A stretch of DNA of 64,000 bases from Bacillota bacterium (lineage in GTDB: Bacteria > Bacillota > Clostridia > Acetivibrionales > DTU013), in NCBI GenBank assembly GCA_023433505.1, contig JAEZCO010000031.1:1-64000 (forward strand), written 5' to 3'. How positions within the stretch are numbered: position 1 is the first letter of the stretch; the number at the start of each line of letters is the position of its first letter. The notes under the pieces are model-generated. The model was not told the DNA's origin, did not search any database, and saw only the letters and a list, made by a program, of their open reading frames with translations. The translations under genes were made by a program, and so were the position numbers. This document shows positions 60,083-64,000 of this stretch, piece by piece.

Positions 60083-60910
60083 CTACTCCTTGATTTCCTT
60101 TATACTCTTTGCATTCTTGCTTGTTACAACTTTTTTTCCTGTTGTTTCTTCAAGTTGTTTTCTAGCTGCATTTGCAACCAGACCGCCTTGCTGAGCCACT
60201 GTCTTATTTTTTTCAAAGGTTTCTGGCTCTTTTTGTTTAGAAATTTCGGTAGTTGAAGCTTCTGCAAGCATATTCAAAACTAACTCAAGATTTGTCATAT
60301 TATCCCGCAAATTTTCTTTCTTTAAACCTTTGAGATTCTTATATTCTTTGGTAGTTAATCCTGCCCAGGACTTAGAAATCTCGTCCGTTAATATTGCATA
60401 TTCAATACCTTTTTGAACGCCCCGTTTATCCCACTCATCTGTCAGTTCTTTTCTGACTTCTATTGTTTTTAACCTTTGGTCAATCCATTCTTTTGAATAT
60501 CCTTTTCTAAGATATGTTTCAAGGGCACGCTCTATAGCAAGTTCAGGATCCGCAGTTTCATCTATCCTTTCGCTTCCAATCTTTGCAAGCCATATTTTAA
60601 AAGGTTCTGCTTTGGGTGACGGTATTGACTGAATCAAACGTAGAAGTTGCTCTGTGTCAGCAACATCGGTTTTATAGAATTTTCCATCCGTTGACTTCAT
60701 TTTCAGTTGTCCGATCTTATCGGACAACTGACTTCCCTCTGAATTAAGTTTAGATTTTAGGTCGCTCCAATATTTCCGGGGGCGGTCAGTTCCAGTCAAC
60801 ACTTCAATAACGTCAATAATAGAGAAAAACCATTTTTCTTGTTCTTCATCCCATAAAACACGGACTCTTTTATCTTCAAATAATTTAATCGCATTCTCCT
60901 TATCCACCAC
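60083..60910 (-). CDS. Bro-N domain (antirepressor-like) protein
   Basis: 275 residues. Residues 5-120 match the Bro-N fold found in phage antirepressors (IKLFEDKRVRVLWDEEQEKW, FFSIIDVIEVLTGTDRPRKY, LRLIQSIPSPKAEPFKIWLA). The C-terminal half is a conserved DUF-like helical extension (ALETYLRKGYSKEWIDQRLK, LTDEWDKRGVQKGIEYAILT) ending in a Lys-rich tail (ARKQLEETTGKKVVTSKNAK). This two-part architecture is common in bacterial chromosomes outside complete prophages. Function is unknown; DNA binding is likely. No phage genes flank it. Confidence 0.85.
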   Translation of the reverse strand: MVDKENAIKLFEDKRVRVLWDEEQEKWFFSIIDVIEVLTGTDRPRKYWSDLKSKLNSEGSQLSDKIGQLKMKSTDGKFYKTDVADTEQLLRLIQSIPSPKAEPFKIWLAKIGSERIDETADPELAIERALETYLRKGYSKEWIDQRLKTIEVRKELTDEWDKRGVQKGIEYAILTDEISKSWAGLTTKEYKNLKGLKKENLRDNMTNLELVLNMLAEASTTEISKQKEPETFEKNKTVAQQGGLVANAARKQLEETTGKKVVTSKNAKSIKEIKE

Positions 60911-61504
60911 GTATCCTCCAGCTTTTAAAACTTCACTGTCTGAGCTATTTATATCAAATACAAAGATATCGCTGTTTCTTTGCTTATATACTATATTATT
61001 CGATAAAAATTCCCATTTTCCTCCATAATGTTATAATAAATATTCCTATTCCATTTAGGATGTCTAACACGCAATTGCCGTCCAAAGAATAGTGATTTGT
61101 TACCAAATTTTCGTTTAACTTCTTGTTGAATGATATTATTACAAAGTAATGTTGCTGCTTCAAAACTGGGAGAAAACAAATTTTGGCTTCTGCCTATATA
61201 CCACCTTAAATCATGAACATAAGAATTGGGGACTTCCCAGCATCGAAACCTCCACTCACATAATCCAGCGAAAAGTCCAAAGTCTGGAAGTCCCTTATTT
61301 TAAGACTTATTACATCCCTTTATTTTCCCGCCATTGACATCAATACAACGCATTCCATATGCCTTGAGTGGTACCAAAAGATGCGCATCCCACTGGTACC
61401 TCCTGGGTGATAGATTACGACAAAATAAAGCGGTCTAATCCAGCCTCTTTTTTAATTTCCTTAAATTTCGGAAAATGAAGATCCGGATTGTACATTTGTT
61501 TCTG
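60911..61504. other. Gene-poor interval
   Basis: About 600 bp with only short, unconvincing open frames on both strands (for example 60991-61179 minus and 61149-61337 plus). I recognise no family. The right end holds the third copy of the 14-nt repeat and a small hairpin with two GGTACC palindromes (61369-61407) that probably ends the DUF2200 transcript. Confidence 0.5.
61355..61368 (-). repeat. 14-nt dispersed repeat, copy B
   Basis: CTCAAGGCATATGG on the minus strand after CATCTTTTGGTACCA, about 135 bp past the DUF2200 stop. Shares the longer context GCATCTTTT-G-AC-ACTCAAGGCA with copy A. Confidence 0.45.
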
Positions 61505-61867
61505 TTAAAGCGGCTGCATGCTTCTCAACACTTTCTCCATCGGCCTGCCTTTTGCCAGTTCGTCCACCAGCTTGTCCAACCAGCGTATCTTCTGCATAAG
61601 CGGATCTTCGATTTCCTCGATGCGGACGCCGCAGATTACTCCGGTGATTTTGGAAGCATTCGGATTGATTTCAGGGGCTTCGGCAAAGAATGTCTCAAAA
61701 TCAACATTTCTGTCAATTTGAGACTGCAATCCCTGTCCATCGTAGCCTGTCAGCCACTGGATGACGGTATCGACTTCCGCTTTCGTACGGCCTTTACGCT
61801 CAGCCTTTTGAATATAGAGAGGGTAGACACCGGAGAATTTCATTTTGTATACGCGTTCGTTCTTCAT
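61505..61867 (-). CDS. DUF2200 family protein
   Basis: 120 residues with family features: [24 protein letters not shown] start, [33 protein letters not shown] and [19 protein letters not shown] end. DUF2200 proteins are small, soluble and uncharacterised. The gene starts 3 bp after the stop of the VOC-family gene, so the two are co-transcribed. Full length. Confidence 0.88.
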   Translation of the reverse strand: MKNERVYKMKFSGVYPLYIQKAERKGRTKAEVDTVIQWLTGYDGQGLQSQIDRNVDFETFFAEAPEINPNASKITGVICGVRIEEIEDPLMQKIRWLDKLVDELAKGRPMEKVLRSMQPL

Positions 61868-61870
61868 TCG

Positions 61871-62296
61871 TCACCTCTCCGCTTGCTTTGGCGTTTCTTC
61901 CGCGACGACATTCCAGTTCACGCCGAACTTGTCTGTTACTGCGGCGTGGAACACGCTATAGAAGGTCTCGGTCGGCGGGAGCGTCACCTCGCCACCCGCG
62001 CAAAGCGCGTTGAAGATAGCCGTCGCGTCCTTGCCCATAGGCACTATGGCGGTTAGTTTGATGTGGTCGCCGTTCTTGGGCGGCGTAGCTTCATCGGCAA
62101 ACCAGACGTTCGTACCGTTGATGACCATCTCGGCGTGCATAACCCAGGTACGCAGCAGTTCAGGCGGCGTCTTTGACCCCTCCGGCATATAGTCGCCATA
62201 GGGCAGGACTTTTGGCTCGCTGCAATGGAAGACGGAGCGGTAGAAGTTCAGCACGTCTTTACAGTTCCCGTTGAATGTAAGGTAAGGTGTAATCAT
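61871..62296 (-). CDS. VOC superfamily (PhnB-like) protein
   Basis: 141 residues of the PhnB/3-demethylubiquinone-like VOC group: ITPYLTFNGNCKDVLNFYRS start, FADEATPPKNGDHIKLTAIV, PPTETFYSVFHAAVTDKFGV-N-W end. VOC proteins carry paired beta-alpha-beta-beta-beta modules; members include glyoxalases and antibiotic-resistance proteins, but most PhnB-like proteins lack a known activity. First gene of the pair with DUF2200. The codon use looks more GC-rich than that of its neighbours. Confidence 0.85.
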   Translation of the reverse strand: MITPYLTFNGNCKDVLNFYRSVFHCSEPKVLPYGDYMPEGSKTPPELLRTWVMHAEMVINGTNVWFADEATPPKNGDHIKLTAIVPMGKDATAIFNALCAGGEVTLPPTETFYSVFHAAVTDKFGVNWNVVAEETPKQAER

Positions 62297-62534
62297 GGTT
62301 TTCTCTCCTTTGTTTTGCGTTTTGGCCTAATCAGGCAGTATGCTGTTTTATTCCGTAGTATATAACCGCCACTCTCACTTTATTCTCACATTACTTAAGG
62401 TCCACTTGCCAAACGCATATTTTACTTTTATTCTACTGTATAAATTAAAGCTAATCAAGATATTCAATGCCATCCAATTCCTGCGCACGTCCCCCGAGGG
62501 TCATCGAATGCTCAATCCGGCGGATAATACTACT

Positions 62535-62563
62535 TTGACGCAATCATCCATTTCATTTATAAT
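62535..62563 (+). promoter_or_regulatory. Sigma-A-type promoter for the OmpR-type two-component pair
   Basis: TTGACG (62535-62540), 17-bp spacer, TATAAT (62558-62563). About 95 bp upstream of the response regulator start; the remaining leader has no obvious structure. Confidence 0.6.
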
Positions 62564-62659
62564 GATATCATAATTTGATTTGGGACAGCTTGGGAAGCAT
62601 TATTGCCTGACAGAAGAGTTTTATCAATATAATTTACATCATATTGCAGGAGAATAAAG

Positions 62660-63367
62660 GTGGGAGAAAAAAAGAAAATACTGATTATTGAAGACGAAAT
62701 AGATCTGGCGCTACTGCTGAGAGATTTTCTGTCAGTGAATAACTACGAGGCGTATATCAGCAATAATGGGTTGGATGTCTTCGCTCTGATGAAGGATACG
62801 GCCTTCGACTTAATTATTCTTGATATCAATTTGCCTGATACGGACGGCATCCGTCTGTGCCAGAAGATCAGACAGTCTACGATGATTCCGATAATAATGC
62901 TAAGTGCGCGGATGAGCGATGCGGATAAGGTAATAGCTCTTGGCTTTGGTGCCGATGATTATATGACAAAGCCATTTTCCACCAGCGAGCTGCTTGCAAG
63001 GATCAATGCGCATCTTCGCCGCATGGAGCATATCGCTCTGCAGGCAAAACCGGCAGAAGAAATCACTGTTGGTGAAATTACTATCAACGAAAAAGAATAT
63101 ACGGTAACTGTCAGCGGTAAAAGCATCGAGCTTTCCGCAAAGGAATTCGAGCTGCTTCTGTATCTTGCCAGAGGAAGGAACAGGGTCTTTACTAAGGAGC
63201 AGCTTTGGGATGAACTGTGGGGATATGATTCATACGGTGACATTAATACAGTCACTGTCTATATTCATCGTTTGCGTGAAAAGCTGGAGTCAGACCCGGC
63301 TAACCCCAGGTATATCAAGACCGTCTGGGGTGTCGGCTACAAGCTCAGCCCGGGGGAAACCGGATGA
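62660..63367 (+). CDS. OmpR/PhoB family response regulator
   Basis: 235 residues: receiver (ILIIEDEIDLALLLRDFLSV; Asp in LIILDINLPDTDGI; Lys in DYMTKPFSTSEL) and a C-terminal OmpR winged helix (IELSAKEFELLLYLARGRNR, TVTVYIHRLREKLE, TVWGVGYKL). GTG start with AGGAGAATAAAG upstream. The stop overlaps the kinase start by 4 bp (ATGA), so the two form a two-component pair. Targets are beyond the window. Confidence 0.93.
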   Translation: MGEKKKILIIEDEIDLALLLRDFLSVNNYEAYISNNGLDVFALMKDTAFDLIILDINLPDTDGIRLCQKIRQSTMIPIIMLSARMSDADKVIALGFGADDYMTKPFSTSELLARINAHLRRMEHIALQAKPAEEITVGEITINEKEYTVTVSGKSIELSAKEFELLLYLARGRNRVFTKEQLWDELWGYDSYGDINTVTVYIHRLREKLESDPANPRYIKTVWGVGYKLSPGETG

Positions 63368-64000
63368 GAATGAGAGAATGGTTTCATCGATGGTCTGCAG
63401 CCGTTGTTATTATCTGCTGTCTTTTTGCCCTCCTGTATTCTCTGCTTGTCCGACAGCTTTATTTTCAATCTCAGGAACTGAAGGCACCTGTTGCTGTCAA
63501 TCAGGCCAGGATTCTGACCAGTGATTCACTGCAGCGGCTGACAAAGGCTGTTGCGGATCATGAGCTTTCTAGTGCGGAATCCCGGTCATTGTCCCGGTTA
63601 CTTCCCCCTTCCCTGATGATAATGACCTATTGTGATCTGAACGGACACGTCCTGTATTGTTCCGGCGAAAGCAGTGTCAGCGATCTCGACCTTCGCTACG
63701 ATCTTCACTACGAAATATATGAGGAAAAAACTTCCGACCGCTATCAAATCGCATTTCCAGTTCTGGACGACAAAGGTACACAGATTGGAAATGCTCTCTT
63801 TTCCATACCCAAAAAGCAATTACTTGATCAGAACTCCTTCCCTTTTTTCCGGTTGACTGCCGCCCCCCTTCTGCTTTTACTTCTCCTTGTCCTCCTGCTC
63901 TGGCTTCACAACCGCAAGATACGACTGGGGTATAATCTTCCTCTTTCCTATCTTAAGCATGGGATGGAAGCGGTTCTTGTTGACGAGTTTCCTCCCTTCG
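63364..64000 (+). CDS. Sensor histidine kinase, N-terminal part (cut by window edge)
   Basis: 212 residues visible: TM1 (SAAVVIICCLFALLYSLLV), an extracellular sensor of about 130 residues (LPPSLMIMTYCDLNGHVLYC, YQIAFPVLDDKGTQIGNALF), and TM2 (LTAAPLLLLLLLVLLLWL), then the start of a HAMP-like linker. The kinase core lies to the right of position 64000. Coupled to the OmpR-type regulator by a 4-bp overlap, and so presumably its partner. Signal unknown. Confidence 0.85.
   Translation, partial: MRMREWFHRWSAAVVIICCLFALLYSLLVRQLYFQSQELKAPVAVNQARILTSDSLQRLTKAVADHELSSAESRSLSRLLPPSLMIMTYCDLNGHVLYCSGESSVSDLDLRYDLHYEIYEEKTSDRYQIAFPVLDDKGTQIGNALFSIPKKQLLDQNSFPFFRLTAAPLLLLLLLVLLLWLHNRKIRLGYNLPLSYLKHGMEAVLVDEFPPF

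Noticed and set aside
60991..61337. Two 62-codon frames on opposite strands in the gap next to the Bro-N gene
   Set aside because: No RBS, no family resemblance; treated as chance open frames.
1..64000. CRISPR arrays, tRNA or rRNA genes
   Set aside because: No regularly spaced repeats and no cloverleaf or rRNA-like stretches were seen by eye; a tRNAscan/Infernal run would settle this.

Overview
The window looks like chromosomal DNA of a low-to-moderate GC, anaerobic, probably spore-forming Firmicute of the class Clostridia. This is inferred from gene content: YesM/YesN-type two-component sugar regulation, PadR-DUF1048 exporter cassettes, a NifX-like/DUF134 pair, ferredoxin-type oxidoreductases, an S-layer-homology surface protein, and a BclA-like exosporium protein behind a sigma-K-like promoter. 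I see no rRNA, tRNA or CRISPR array. Nearly all genes are on the minus strand. Plus-strand genes are the BclA-like gene (9984), merR (13173), a short ICMT-like gene (39245), a GntR/LacI regulator (58040) and the response regulator/kinase pair that runs off the right edge (62660-64000).

Layout, left to right. 0.1-9.6 kb: DUF1697, MarR and DMP19-like genes; a PadR-DUF1048-DUF1048-ABC exporter operon; a MacB/FtsX-type ABC pair; a ketopantoate-reductase-like gene. 9.7-13.6 kb: an IS200 TnpA relic under the BclA-like gene, a broken AraC gene, a ferredoxin-containing aldo/keto reductase and its divergent MerR regulator with a textbook 19-bp-spacer promoter. 13.8-20.8 kb: a sugar ABC importer with a YesN regulator and a YesM kinase broken by a 1-base deletion. 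21.1-25.4 kb: a Crp/Fnr regulator beside a thioredoxin/rhodanese/CoA-disulfide-reductase operon, then NifX-like and DUF134 genes. 25.7-36.1 kb: an 1893-residue SLH surface protein, two response regulators with SARP-type (BTAD) output domains, and a 7TM kinase that carries two separate kinase cores. 36.4-39.6 kb: small regulators and enzymes. 39.8-45.6 kb: a three-receiver hybrid kinase, CheR, a CheB stump and a receiver-GGDEF protein. 46.0-59.1 kb: an alpha-mannosidase/alpha-rhamnosidase operon with its own ABC importer and a divergent GntR/LacI-type regulator. 59.3-64 kb: GNAT, Bro-N, DUF2200 and VOC proteins and an OmpR-type two-component pair.

The most interesting system is the surface-protein regulon at 25.7-36.1 kb. 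The SLH gene and the first SARP-type response regulator are each preceded by the same arrangement: CTTACAA, 4 bp, CTTACAA, then exactly 10 bp to a -10 hexamer. This is the geometry expected of SARP/BTAD activators. It links a dual-core 7TM kinase, two BTAD response regulators and a giant cell-surface protein into one predicted signalling unit.

The second theme is decay. The window contains many small gene relics: a sugar-permease tail, IS200 and ISAs1 transposase pieces, a CheB tail, a second YesM-like sensor fragment, a 61-bp copy of the ftsX-like gene, and an unidentified tail. Two regulatory genes carry frameshifts at short homopolymers, which may be real or assembly errors.
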